Origin: RHLJ01 sp965222205
Lineage (GTDB): Bacteria; Bacteroidota; Rhodothermia; Balneolales; Balneolaceae
NCBI GenBank assembly: GCA_965222205.1
Contig: OZ244932.1
Coordinates: 3,628,595 to 3,692,594 of the forward strand
Length of the DNA: 64,000 nt
Direction of reading: 5' to 3'
The notes under the pieces are model-generated. The model ran no database searches. It saw nothing but the letters and a program-made list of their open reading frames with translations, and was not told the DNA's origin. Positions 8,672-17,699 of the stretch are shown piece by piece. Both the position numbers and the translations under genes were made by a program. Each line of letters begins with the position of its first letter. Position 1 is the stretch's first letter.

Positions 8672-11620
8672 ATGAGATTAATAAATATGATAAAAACATC
8701 CCTGATAGTATTAATTGCAATTATTGCAACAACAGACCTACAGGCCCAGAACGGTGGTTCTTTGTCAGGAAAAATTACCGAAACCGGGTCTGGTGAATCT
8801 CTTATCGGGGTTACAGTAATAATTCGTGGAACAACCTTAGGTTCTGCAACCGATTTAGACGGTAATTACACCATTAGAAATATCAGACCGGGCGAATATA
8901 ATATTGAGATCTCTTACATTGGGTTTGAACGAAAATTATTTACAGGAATAAGAATAGTACAGGGTGAAACTACGGAGCTAAGTACAACGCTCGAACCTGA
9001 GGTGTTAACATCTGAAGAAGAAATTGTTGTAGTTGGTGAAGCTCCAATTTTTGATGTTGAGAAATCCGCTTCCTCTGCTACTGTAAGCCGGGATCAAATA
9101 AAAGCAGCTGCGGTTCGTAAAATTGATGACATAGTAGGCTTACAAGCGGGGGTAATAAAAGATCCAACAGGAATCTACATTAAAGGGGGGCGTGCTTATG
9201 AAACAGGCTTTGTGGTAGATGGTGTTTCTGCGCAGGACCCGCTTGCCGGAACAGGCTTCGGTTTGGATTTAGGATCAAATTCATACAGTAACGTGGAGGT
9301 TACTACCGGAGGGGTAGGAGCAGAATATGGAGATGTGACTTCCGGAGTAGTTGCCGTTAAAACAAGGGACGGAACCAATACTTACGAAGGCTCATTTACT
9401 CATAAAAGAGATAACTTCGGAAGCGACAATAGCAGAAGTAGTAACTTCTACAATGATATTTATGAAATGTCTTTTGGCGGACCTGAGCCTTTAACCGACA
9501 AAGCCTTACCTGCCCTGGGAATTCAAATTCCCGGCAATCTCTTTTTCTATGCTACAGGTCAGGTTTCTTTAAGCAATGAGTTTACTAAAATCTCAGCGAA
9601 TCAGGTTAGCTCTTCGATTGTAGACAACACCTTTTTCTCGCCCCGACAAGACAACCGTTGGAATGGGATGTTAAAGCTGACCTATCAGGTGAAGCCAGGG
9701 ATGCGATTCGAAAGCGCGTACCAGAGATCTTTAACAGTAAATCAGAATACCAGAATGCTTCAAATTACTGGAAATGATGTTCAAATCAGGCCTGGTTTTC
9801 AATTCCCTTTTCAGCAAGAACTGGATAATGCCAATACATACACCCACGATAGCAACCTGAGCTATCTGAAATGGACACAAACACTTTCAAACAGTGCTTT
9901 CTTTGAAGTTCAGTTGAGTCGATTGTTTACCCGTTTGAGAGCAGATGCTAATGGAAGAAATTGGAGACCGGAATCAATTGACGGGGAATTCGACCCTGAA
10001 AGTATTGTTACGTTTCCCGCAAATGAATTCGAAGGTACTAATGGATATACATATATCCTTCCTGGATCTGGTTTTTATAACAATGGTGGCGTAGCAACTC
10101 TTTGGCATGATCATTTCGCGGAAGAACTTACAGCCAGAGGGTCTTTCAATCAGTTTTTTGCTGATCGTACTAACCAACTCACAGTAGGCTTCGAATTTAA
10201 ATTTAATGATTATCAGTGGATTGATATAACACGACCATGGGTAGGAGCGCCAATTGAAGTTGCTCCCGGAGAATTTTCGGAAACCCTTAGAGTTGGTGAG
10301 CGCTTTGATGCCTGGAGAGTGAAGCCAAGGCGTGGAGCTATTTATGTTACAGACAAAATCAGATATAGAGGACTAATTGCAGATATTGGAGCACGACTGG
10401 AATACTGGGCTCCCGGAAGTTATGTAGATGATCTGGTAGACAATCCTCAGGCTCCTATCCCCGATTTTATCCGAGAGGAATACAAAGAGCAAACAGTTGA
10501 ATTATTCGGATTAAGATATAAAACAAGATTACTGCCTAAAGTTCGGGTAAGTTTTCCAGTTAGAGAAAACCAGGTTTTATTCTTTAACTATGGGCACTCG
10601 ACAAGAGTACCTCATCCAACCTTTGTTTATTCGAGTTTAAATCCATTTTATCAAAACCAGTCATCGTTACCAGACTTAGGGAATCCAAACCTTAATCCTG
10701 AAGTTGATATTTCCTATGAAATTGGTCTGAGAAACCAAATTACTGCTAATGATGCTCTTAGTATAACAGCGTTCTGGCGTGACAAATACGACTTTGTTAC
10801 TACTCAGCGAATTACAGTTGATGACCCAACAGGCCGGCCGGTAGTAAGAGCATTCCGAATTAATGGAGACTATGCCCGTTCGCGAGGTATTGAAGCATCA
10901 TATATCAAAAGACATAAAGATTGGGCTCAGGGACAAGTCTCTTTAACATACTCGAGAGCAGAAGGACTAAGTTCAACAAACAATGATAATCTACAGGATA
11001 TAGCAGGCGAGCAAATTACAGGAAGTAATGTCGAGACTCCACTTGCATGGGATCGCCCATGGGATATTAAAGGAAACATCACCCTAACATATGACAGAGA
11101 GCAGCCAATGTTTGATCTTGCTCCTCTGAATCAAATGAGGATGTTCATCTCTAGTATCTGGAGAAGCGGTATACGATACACACCTCAGGAATTAAGTGGA
11201 TTTCAAAGGAACCCGGTTACCGGAGAATTGGATTGGAGACCGATTTATGAGACAAATCAGGATCCTTCAATCAGATTTAGCGAGGTTGGTCCTGCGTGGT
11301 TTTATATTGATATGAATTTCCAAAAGTGGATTGAACTGGAGTCTACCAGATTTACTTTTTTCCTGGAGCTCACAAACGTACTTAATAGTAGTAATCCGGC
11401 AATCATAAACCCTGTAACCGGTGAAGGGTACAGAACCGACTATCCTGCAAATCAGGGAGCTCTTGAAAATCTTAGAACTAACCGTTCTTATGATATGCCA
11501 AACAGTTCAACGGATCCAAGATATCTTGGGCCTGGTGGCGGTGGAGTACCATCTTATTTAAATCCGGCTAATTATTTACAACAGCGCCATATCGTATTTG
11601 GCGTATCAGTGGACTTTTAA
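8672..11620 (+). CDS. TonB-dependent outer-membrane receptor
   Basis: About 982 residues. ATG 8672 is preferred over ATG 8660 because GGGAG lies five bases upstream and the signal peptide is then compact (MRLINMIKTSLIVLIAIIATT...LQAQ). A carboxypeptidase-regulatory-like domain follows (GSLSGKITETGSGESLIGVTV), then the plug (VVVGEAPIFDVEKSASSATV, DDIVGLQAGV, IYIKGGRAYETGFVVDGV, GAEYGDVTSGVVAVKT) and a barrel ending HIVFGVSVDF. This build is that of the Bacteroidota TonB receptors. No SusD partner is next to it; instead a PorV-like porin and NHL lipoprotein follow, so the ligand is unknown and need not be a glycan. Confidence 0.9.
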   Translation: MRLINMIKTSLIVLIAIIATTDLQAQNGGSLSGKITETGSGESLIGVTVIIRGTTLGSATDLDGNYTIRNIRPGEYNIEISYIGFERKLFTGIRIVQGETTELSTTLEPEVLTSEEEIVVVGEAPIFDVEKSASSATVSRDQIKAAAVRKIDDIVGLQAGVIKDPTGIYIKGGRAYETGFVVDGVSAQDPLAGTGFGLDLGSNSYSNVEVTTGGVGAEYGDVTSGVVAVKTRDGTNTYEGSFTHKRDNFGSDNSRSSNFYNDIYEMSFGGPEPLTDKALPALGIQIPGNLFFYATGQVSLSNEFTKISANQVSSSIVDNTFFSPRQDNRWNGMLKLTYQVKPGMRFESAYQRSLTVNQNTRMLQITGNDVQIRPGFQFPFQQELDNANTYTHDSNLSYLKWTQTLSNSAFFEVQLSRLFTRLRADANGRNWRPESIDGEFDPESIVTFPANEFEGTNGYTYILPGSGFYNNGGVATLWHDHFAEELTARGSFNQFFADRTNQLTVGFEFKFNDYQWIDITRPWVGAPIEVAPGEFSETLRVGERFDAWRVKPRRGAIYVTDKIRYRGLIADIGARLEYWAPGSYVDDLVDNPQAPIPDFIREEYKEQTVELFGLRYKTRLLPKVRVSFPVRENQVLFFNYGHSTRVPHPTFVYSSLNPFYQNQSSLPDLGNPNLNPEVDISYEIGLRNQITANDALSITAFWRDKYDFVTTQRITVDDPTGRPVVRAFRINGDYARSRGIEASYIKRHKDWAQGQVSLTYSRAEGLSSTNNDNLQDIAGEQITGSNVETPLAWDRPWDIKGNITLTYDREQPMFDLAPLNQMRMFISSIWRSGIRYTPQELSGFQRNPVTGELDWRPIYETNQDPSIRFSEVGPAWFYIDMNFQKWIELESTRFTFFLELTNVLNSSNPAIINPVTGEGYRTDYPANQGALENLRTNRSYDMPNSSTDPRYLGPGGGGVPSYLNPANYLQQRHIVFGVSVDF

Positions 11621-11625
11621 AGAAT

Positions 11626-12642
11626 ATGAGATTAGCAGTAAAAATACAGACTAGCTTTCTGACGGTACTTTTTATAGCCCTACTGATTAATATAGATAAT
11701 GTTCAGTCACAAAGTTTAGTGCCTAGTTTCGGAAGTGCACGGTCAGGTACATCTGGCTTTCAATTTACTAAGATAGCGGTGGATCCGCGAAGTGCCGGAA
11801 TGGGACTGTCTAATGTAGCGGATGCGAAAGATGCTTCCAGCGTATACTGGAATCCTGCTTTGGCAGCACAAGCACCAAATTCAGAGCTGATGATAGGGCA
11901 TACTGCATACTTTGCAGATATTTCGATGGAGTACCTGGCCTATATACATAAAACGGGTGAGTTTACCTTCGGAGGATCAGTCCAATATCTGAATTCCGGA
12001 GATATGGACGAGACAACAGAATTCGCTCAATTTGGTACAGGTCGTACTTTCAGAACCGTACACATGGCCCTCGGATTGACAGGTTCTCATCAAATCACAG
12101 AGTTATTTAGCTACGGGATTACACTTAAATATCTGACCGAAAGAATTGAAGAAGTAGAAATAAATTCTGCAGCTTTCGATTTTGGGTTTTTCTACAGGGT
12201 TGGAGATACAGGTTTAAGATTTTCAGTAGGGCTAAATAATTTTGGCTTAGATTCTTCTCCAACTGGTGAGACTACAAGGCCGACTTTAGAGGGAGAAGTG
12301 ATAGAAAATGATTTTGAAGATATTCCTTTACCTACAAGATTTATAATCGCTGCAGCGTTTGACATATACGAAAGCTCAGACATAAAGGCTATTCTAACAG
12401 GTCAAATAAGTAACCCCAGTGATAATGCCGAGCAGTTTAGTCTTGGGGGAGAAATCGGTTATCAGGATTTGATATTTTTGAGAACCGGCTATCAGTTCGG
12501 ATATGTAGAAGCAGAGTTCCCAAGTGTAGGAGCTGGTTTTAAACTTCCCGTAGCAGGAAAGAATTTCTATGCTGACTATTCGTTCAGTCCCTTCGAACGA
12601 TTAGGGAGCTTACACAGAATTGGTATCAGATTTGCATTATAA
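11626..12642 (+). CDS. PorV/PorQ-family outer-membrane protein
   Basis: 338 residues with signal peptide (MRLAVKIQTSFLTVLFIALL). The N-terminal mark of the family is plain: IAVDPRSAGMGLSNVADAKDASSVYWNPALAA at residues about 45-76, read in pieces as 'SAGMG' and 'YWNPA'. The rest is a FadL-like 14-strand barrel ending RIGIRFAL. PorV is the T9SS outer-membrane shuttle that binds sorting domains and passes cargo to the attachment complex; several paralogues per genome are usual. Two sorting-domain proteins are encoded just upstream, which suits that role, though a substrate-specific paralogue is equally possible. It begins five bases after the receptor stop. Confidence 0.85.
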   Translation: MRLAVKIQTSFLTVLFIALLINIDNVQSQSLVPSFGSARSGTSGFQFTKIAVDPRSAGMGLSNVADAKDASSVYWNPALAAQAPNSELMIGHTAYFADISMEYLAYIHKTGEFTFGGSVQYLNSGDMDETTEFAQFGTGRTFRTVHMALGLTGSHQITELFSYGITLKYLTERIEEVEINSAAFDFGFFYRVGDTGLRFSVGLNNFGLDSSPTGETTRPTLEGEVIENDFEDIPLPTRFIIAAAFDIYESSDIKAILTGQISNPSDNAEQFSLGGEIGYQDLIFLRTGYQFGYVEAEFPSVGAGFKLPVAGKNFYADYSFSPFERLGSLHRIGIRFAL

Positions 12643-12652
12643 AGTAGCATCA

Positions 12653-13942
12653 ATGAATCAGAAAACAACAGTTATCACAATTGTACTATTAACCTTACTT
12701 CTAGGTTGTGACAATATTTTTGGTGCAAAAGACAATGATACTACGGACGAAATTTTTGAAATCGGCAGGATTGATCCTAATCTGCCAAAAGAAGATGGTT
12801 ATGTGCCGCTAACTCCGTTTTGGGGTGAGTTCGATCAGCCAACAGATGTTTTTGTTGGGTATGATGAATTTGTTTATGTAACTGATGCAGAAGGCTTACA
12901 CATGTTAGACCGGGCAGATTTATCTCCCAGAAGGACTATTCCATTACAAGGTGCGGTAGCAGTTACTCAAGACAGATTACTGAATGTGTATGTAGCAGCA
13001 AGATACGATACAGTCATTCAAAGTGTTGATCCTGAAATCTCATGGAATTTAGCAGCAGTATTTAAAATTAAGAACCTTAATGGAACTGATGGTCCTAATC
13101 CGGTATTCGTCGACACGCTTATCCATCCTTTTGATGATGCCAGCAGAAGCTCAACAACAGCTAAACTATCAAGACTGGATAAAGATAGTCCACTAAATGA
13201 TGAATTGGTTGAACTAACGGGTGTATCTACTCTTGCAGATAATACATTATATATATCACGAAGAGGTCCTTCAAATAATATTAATACCATTGCCGCACCA
13301 GATAATATTATTTTAGAATATTCTCAGGAACAAGTTGATGGAGTGGTTACTGGGAAAATGATTAATGTACGTCAGGTTCGTGCCTTAAGTCCTGTTAATC
13401 CGTCTTTATTAAGCTCTGTTGGTGTGAGCGATATTTCGACTCTTATAGCCCCACCTCAAAGAGATGTTTTTACTGAAAACAGAAGCTTTCTAATATCACA
13501 AGCTGATCCAGACGCAAATATAACATTCAGGGTTTTGCAGGTAAATGTTGTTGAAACTACAGATGGTTTTGTATTCCAGGCTAATACAGAGTTTTTGAGT
13601 AGGGATACGACACGATCATCGGGGTTTATTTATGAAGAAGGTAAGTTTGAACAGCCATCGGGAATAGCTGTTGCCGGAGATCAGGATAGATATATTTTTG
13701 TGGTTGACAAAGCTTTGAATAAAGTTTTCCAATTTCAATCCAATGGAAGAGAAGGTGTCACTCCTCCTCCCGGAGCAGTAGATCGCACCAAAAATCTGAT
13801 TGTTTCATTTGGGGAATTTGGTAATGGTCCACGTCAGTTTAATTCACCTAGCGGTGTAGCATATTTCGACGAAGTCTTATATGTGGCTGATACTGGTAAT
13901 AATCGAATAGCCAGGTATAAGCTGTCTACCGATTTTGAATAA
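12653..13942 (+). CDS. NHL-repeat beta-propeller lipoprotein
   Basis: I place the start at ATG 12653, giving MNQKTTVITIVLLTLLLGC with a good lipobox (LLGC); an earlier ATG at 12620 overlaps the previous gene and spoils the signal. 429 residues. NHL-type repeats are best seen near the C-terminus (QPSGIAVAGDQDRYIFVVD; NSPSGVAYFDEVLYVADTGNNRIARY) and near residue 60 (QPTDVFVGYDEFVYVTD). Such propellers usually bind proteins or ligands at the cell surface. It probably belongs to the same transcript as the TonB receptor and PorV-like gene. Confidence 0.75.
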   Translation: MNQKTTVITIVLLTLLLGCDNIFGAKDNDTTDEIFEIGRIDPNLPKEDGYVPLTPFWGEFDQPTDVFVGYDEFVYVTDAEGLHMLDRADLSPRRTIPLQGAVAVTQDRLLNVYVAARYDTVIQSVDPEISWNLAAVFKIKNLNGTDGPNPVFVDTLIHPFDDASRSSTTAKLSRLDKDSPLNDELVELTGVSTLADNTLYISRRGPSNNINTIAAPDNIILEYSQEQVDGVVTGKMINVRQVRALSPVNPSLLSSVGVSDISTLIAPPQRDVFTENRSFLISQADPDANITFRVLQVNVVETTDGFVFQANTEFLSRDTTRSSGFIYEEGKFEQPSGIAVAGDQDRYIFVVDKALNKVFQFQSNGREGVTPPPGAVDRTKNLIVSFGEFGNGPRQFNSPSGVAYFDEVLYVADTGNNRIARYKLSTDFE

Positions 13943-13953
13943 AAAAATGAGTA

Positions 13954-15168
13954 ATGAAAAGATTCCTGATCATAGTTTTTCTTTGCTCGCTTTCCTGTTC
14001 AATCTTTGAAGAAGAAAAACCTCCGAAACTTCTTCTCATCTCTTTTGATGGCTTTCGCGCAGACTACCTCACCAAAACCGATACCCCCAATTTTGATCTG
14101 TTAACAGAGTCAGGAGTAGTTGGTGAAGGATTGATTCCGGTTTTCCCTTCAAAAACCTTTCCTAATTATTACTCGATTGCTACCGGACTTTATCCCGAAA
14201 ACAGCGGCTTCGTAGGAAATAGCATGTATGATCCTGATATGAATCTTTCATTTTCGATGGGGGACAGAGAGCAAGTAGAAAATCCGGATTGGTATGGCGG
14301 GGAACCTATATGGAATACAGTTGAAAAAAATGGACTGAATGCCGGAACAATGTTCTGGGTAGGTTCAGAGGCACCTATTCAGAATATCCGCCCCACATTC
14401 TGGAAATCTTATGATGGACGTATGCCTAACGAGGCACGGATTGATTCCGTACTAAAATGGATGACACTCGGCAATGAAAAAGAAATCGACTTTGGCACTT
14501 TATATTTCAATTTTGTTGATAGTCGTGGTCACAGACATGGACCTGATTCCGATGAAGTAATTGAGGCAATTCAGGAAACAGATCAATTAATTGGCTATCT
14601 GATTGAAGAACTCAAATCCAAAGAACTGTGGGGAGCAACGAATATCATTATCGTTGCAGATCATGGAATGGCAGAAGTTTCCAGGGATCGACTAATAGTT
14701 TTAGATGACTACATAGATCCGGCAGAAGTAGAAATAATTTCATCCTCTCCCGTTGTTATGATGAATGCAACCCAACCAGGAAAGCATGAATCAATTTACG
14801 AGGTTTTAAAAGAATCAGAAGAACATTTTAAAATTTATAAGAAAGAAAACCTTCCTGAAAGATTTCATTTGAGAAACCATCACCGGGTGCCGGAATTAAT
14901 TATGATTGCAGATTTAGGCTATACGATTAATACCAGGGAATACATAGAAGCCCGAAGAAATTATCCCTCCGGTGGCACTCACGGCTTCGATAATCGGGAA
15001 AAAGAAATGCATGCTTTTTTTGTAGCCAATGGTCCTGATTTTAGAGAAGGGTACATGATGAAAACCTTCCAGAACATTCATCTTTATGAATTGATGGCTC
15101 ACCTCTTGGAAATTCCTCCTGTTGTTACAGATGGCTCAATCGATTCTGTAAGCGTTATGTTGCGTTAA
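13954..15168 (+). CDS. Alkaline phosphatase superfamily phosphodiesterase (NPP type)
   Basis: 404 residues, probable lipoprotein (MKRFLIIVFLCSLSC). All metal and catalytic positions of ectonucleotide pyrophosphatase/phosphodiesterases are present: LLISFDGFRADYL (metal Asp), FPSKTFPNYYSIATGLYPE (nucleophile Thr in KTFPN), VDSRGHRHGPDS (Asp/His pair), IIVADHGMAEV (Asp-His) and GTHGFDN (last His). These are two-zinc enzymes that split phosphodiester or pyrophosphate bonds of nucleotides or lipids in the periplasm or at the cell surface. The 404-residue length is normal for bacterial NPPs. Starts 11 bases after the propeller lipoprotein and ends the exported-gene run. Confidence 0.88.
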   Translation: MKRFLIIVFLCSLSCSIFEEEKPPKLLLISFDGFRADYLTKTDTPNFDLLTESGVVGEGLIPVFPSKTFPNYYSIATGLYPENSGFVGNSMYDPDMNLSFSMGDREQVENPDWYGGEPIWNTVEKNGLNAGTMFWVGSEAPIQNIRPTFWKSYDGRMPNEARIDSVLKWMTLGNEKEIDFGTLYFNFVDSRGHRHGPDSDEVIEAIQETDQLIGYLIEELKSKELWGATNIIIVADHGMAEVSRDRLIVLDDYIDPAEVEIISSSPVVMMNATQPGKHESIYEVLKESEEHFKIYKKENLPERFHLRNHHRVPELIMIADLGYTINTREYIEARRNYPSGGTHGFDNREKEMHAFFVANGPDFREGYMMKTFQNIHLYELMAHLLEIPPVVTDGSIDSVSVMLR

Positions 15169-15389
15169 AAAGCTCGCTATTTTCTCTTGGGCCGGTTTTT
15201 GTATGAGTGGCCTGTCCGCCTTACAAGATTTTGGAAGATATGACTTCATATATGCAGGTTTGACCCGGAATCTGTTTAAGGAAAGGAATTCTAATTAAGA
15301 AACAATCCCAATTATTTGGATTGCATCTAATCTATCTCCAATCGATATTTCAAACTCTTAAGAAAAGAATAATCTCACTCTACACGACT

Positions 15390-15725
15390 ATGCCATACGT
15401 TGTTACCGAACCTTGTATTCAATGTAAATATACCAATTGCGCCGCTGTTTGCCCGGTTGATGCCTTTCGGGAAGGTCCAAATTTTCTCGCAATTGAACCC
15501 AACGAGTGCATTGATTGTGATGCTTGTGTTTCTGAATGTCCGGTTGAAGCAATTTTTCCAGATGATGAAGTGCCAGATAAGTGGGAACACTACATCGAAT
15601 TGAATGAACGACTTTCCGAGGCGTGGGATGATTATATCATTAATGAAACGAAAGATGCTCTTCCTGATGCCGACGAATGGGCAGAAAAAGAAGACAAGCT
15701 CGGCGATCTTGTAGAAGAATGGTAA
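15390..15725 (+). CDS. fdxA: Ferredoxin of the 7Fe FdxA type
   Basis: 111 residues from ATG 15390; an upstream in-frame start at 15321 would only add a non-conserved leader. The sequence MPYVVTEPCIQCKYTNC and EGPNFLAIEPNECIDCDACVSECP closely follow Azotobacter-type FdxA. Cysteines 9, 17 and 50 fit the [3Fe-4S] cluster, and 21, 40, 43 and 46 the [4Fe-4S] cluster; Cys12 is the extra free cysteine of the family. The C-terminal 50 residues (WEHYIELNERLSEAW...LPDADEW) are the family's helical tail. It carries electrons in the cytoplasm; the partner is not shown by the context. It stands alone, with 221 non-coding bases upstream in which I see no clear promoter. Confidence 0.9.
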   Translation: MPYVVTEPCIQCKYTNCAAVCPVDAFREGPNFLAIEPNECIDCDACVSECPVEAIFPDDEVPDKWEHYIELNERLSEAWDDYIINETKDALPDADEWAEKEDKLGDLVEEW

Positions 15726-15743
15726 GTTTCGATTTTAAATGTT

Positions 15744-15830
15744 TGTAATTTCGAAGGAGCTTGTCGACTGAGAAATCTAACCAGCTTGTTTAAAAGCTTA
15801 TATAGATTTCTCACATTCGTTCGAAATGAC
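15744..15830. repeat. REP-like intergenic palindrome
   Basis: An imperfect inverted repeat of about 87 bases. The outer arms are GTAATTTCGAA (15744-15754) against TTCGAAATGAC (15820-15830). The inner arms are GAGAAATCTA (15770-15779) against TAGATTTCTC (15803-15812). At the centre there is a small hairpin, AGCTT...AAGCT. Its layout is that of the short palindromic elements scattered in Bacteroidota intergenic DNA. Only one copy is in this window. Confidence 0.55.
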
Positions 15831-15870
15831 AAGTCTTCTTCATTTAGCACATAACATTTAAACTTTATCA

Positions 15871-16707
15871 TTGTCTAAATCAGAAAAGCCTATAACAGAT
15901 TCAACATCTCCCAAAATAATGGGGATCCTGAACGCCACACCTGATTCATTTAGTGATGGCGGTAAATTCAATGTGGTTGCTTCGGCAATGGACAGGGTCC
16001 ATATCATGCTTTCTGAGGGAGCGTCTGTCATTGATATTGGAGGAGAGTCCACAAGGCCCAATGCCGATCCTGTTTCAGAAGAAGAAGAGCTCTTCAGAGT
16101 TATTCCAATCCTTGAAAAGACAATCCCGACTTTTGGTGATGCCATCTTTTCGATCGATACTACCAAGTATAACGTTGCAAAGCAGGCGCTTGAGCTGGGA
16201 GCTCGAATTGTAAACGATGTGAGCGGTTTTGAAAAAGAACCCAGGTTCGCCGATCTTTGTGCTGATTTCGATGCTACTTATATACTGATGCATGCGCAAG
16301 GGGATCCTAAAACAATGCAGCAAGATCCTGCTTATCAAAATGTAGTTGTGGAAGTCTTTGAATTTTTTGAAAGGAAAATTGAAGTTCTTCAATCCAAAGG
16401 AGTACAAAAAATCATTCTTGATCCTGGCATTGGCTTCGGAAAAACACTCGAACATAACCTTTCTCTTATAGCTCACCTTGACTATTTCAAAAAAATTGGT
16501 TTCCCTGTATTAGTTGGAGCTTCCCGAAAATCGATGATCGGGCAAATTTTAGACGGCAGACCTGCAGACGAACGACTTACAGGAACCTTAGCAGTTCATT
16601 ATCACTCGTTGGTAAAAGGAGCTGATATACTTCGTGTGCATGATGTGAAGGAAGCCTCGGATTCAATTCGTATATTCAACGCAATTCAATCTCAATCTCA
16701 ATCTTAG
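15871..16707 (+). CDS. folP: Dihydropteroate synthase
   Basis: 278 residues from a TTG start at 15871; the alternative ATG at 15919 would cut the first strand of the barrel. Joins p-aminobenzoate to dihydropterin pyrophosphate in folate synthesis (cytoplasm). A TIM barrel with the family signatures in order: MGILNATPDSFSDGG (pterin/PABA loop 1), GGESTRP (loop 2), FSIDTTKYNVAKQAL, IVNDVSGF, ILDPGIGFGKTLEHN, PVLVGASRKSMIG and RLTGTLAV, then DILRVHDVKEA. All key residues look intact. It lies 13 bases before cdaA, a gene pair kept in many Bacteroidota. A REP-like palindrome lies upstream. Confidence 0.95.
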   Translation: MSKSEKPITDSTSPKIMGILNATPDSFSDGGKFNVVASAMDRVHIMLSEGASVIDIGGESTRPNADPVSEEEELFRVIPILEKTIPTFGDAIFSIDTTKYNVAKQALELGARIVNDVSGFEKEPRFADLCADFDATYILMHAQGDPKTMQQDPAYQNVVVEVFEFFERKIEVLQSKGVQKIILDPGIGFGKTLEHNLSLIAHLDYFKKIGFPVLVGASRKSMIGQILDGRPADERLTGTLAVHYHSLVKGADILRVHDVKEASDSIRIFNAIQSQSQS

Positions 16708-16720
16708 ACGGAACACTCTC

Positions 16721-17536
16721 TTGATCCCCATTGGGTTTCTCGATTTCGGTATTATGGATTTTATCGAAACACTGGTTATAGCCGGTGTACTGGTATATCT
16801 GTATCAGTGGATCAGAGGGACATTTGCTATACAGGCAGGAATCGGAATTGTTCTGCTGATAGTCGTTAATCTGGTGATTCGGGTACTTGGTTTCACCACG
16901 ATTGACTTCATTCTAAGCGGAATTATGAATGTGGGTATTCTCGCAGTATTCATCATATTTCAACCTGAAATTAGAAAATTACTCTACAGATTAGGAACTA
17001 ACACCAGTCTCGATCGCTTTTTCACCCGCTCAGGTTCCGATGATATGATCGATGAAATTGTTGATGCGGTTAAAGTGATGGCCAAAGATAAAATCGGAGC
17101 ATTGATTGTCTTTGCCCGCACTTCTTCCCTTCAGGATATTATTGATGGAGGAGTGGGGATTGACGCTAAAATTAAAAGCGAACTCATAATTACTATTTTC
17201 AGGAAAGAAACTCCTCTCCATGATGGAGCAGTAATCATACGAAATAACCGGATTGTGGCTGCGAGTGCGTATTTACCTATCTCTCAAAATCCCAACATCG
17301 CACAATCTTTTGGAACGCGACACCGTGCAGCGGTAGGGGTTTCTGAAACCAACAATGTATTTGTGTTGGTCGTCTCCGAAGAAACAGGACGTATCTCCAT
17401 CTCCAGAAATGGCTCTCTTACGAGTGGACTCACGATCCAGAAACTCCGCGCCGAAATGGAAGAGGCCTTTGGTACTCAAAAGTTCGAAGAAGAAATGGGG
17501 TTTAGTTCCTCACAGGCTGAGATGAATCTTAAATGA
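16721..17536 (+). CDS. cdaA: Diadenylate cyclase CdaA
   Basis: 271 residues, TTG start (MIPIGFLDFGIMDFIETL), chosen because the IPIGFLDF leader is conserved in relatives; ATG 16754 is the alternative. Makes c-di-AMP from two ATP. Three membrane helices fill residues about 12-85, followed by a short coiled linker and the DAC domain. Catalytic motifs are LHDGAVIIRNNRI (D168-G169-A170) and GTRHRAAVG (R200-H201-R202), with late VSEETGRISIS. This is the membrane-bound CdaA class, as opposed to DisA. No cdaR regulator follows; the partner here is folP upstream. A long inverted repeat lies right after the stop. Confidence 0.93.
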   Translation: MIPIGFLDFGIMDFIETLVIAGVLVYLYQWIRGTFAIQAGIGIVLLIVVNLVIRVLGFTTIDFILSGIMNVGILAVFIIFQPEIRKLLYRLGTNTSLDRFFTRSGSDDMIDEIVDAVKVMAKDKIGALIVFARTSSLQDIIDGGVGIDAKIKSELIITIFRKETPLHDGAVIIRNNRIVAASAYLPISQNPNIAQSFGTRHRAAVGVSETNNVFVLVVSEETGRISISRNGSLTSGLTIQKLRAEMEEAFGTQKFEEEMGFSSSQAEMNLK

Positions 17537-17541
17537 TTATG

Positions 17542-17601
17542 AATTACGAATAGGTGAATTAGGAATAAGCTTTCCAAAACGCTTAATCCTAATTCGTAAT
17601 T
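17542..17601. repeat. Intergenic inverted repeat after cdaA
   Basis: Outer arms AATTACGAAT (17542-17551) and ATTCGTAATT (17592-17601) are perfect complements; inner arms AGGAATAAGC (17561-17570) and GCTTAATCCT (17581-17590) pair with one mismatch. It could form a long hairpin at the end of the folP-cdaA transcript. There is no clean T-run directly after it, so I call it a repeat and only possibly a terminator. Confidence 0.5.
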
Positions 17602-17699
17602 TAATTATTCTTATTCACCCTAAATTCACAAACCTCTCCTTACTTTCGAAAACGGAAAATCGTACATTACAGTTCAGAAAACCGTTTCCATGAAAGAAA

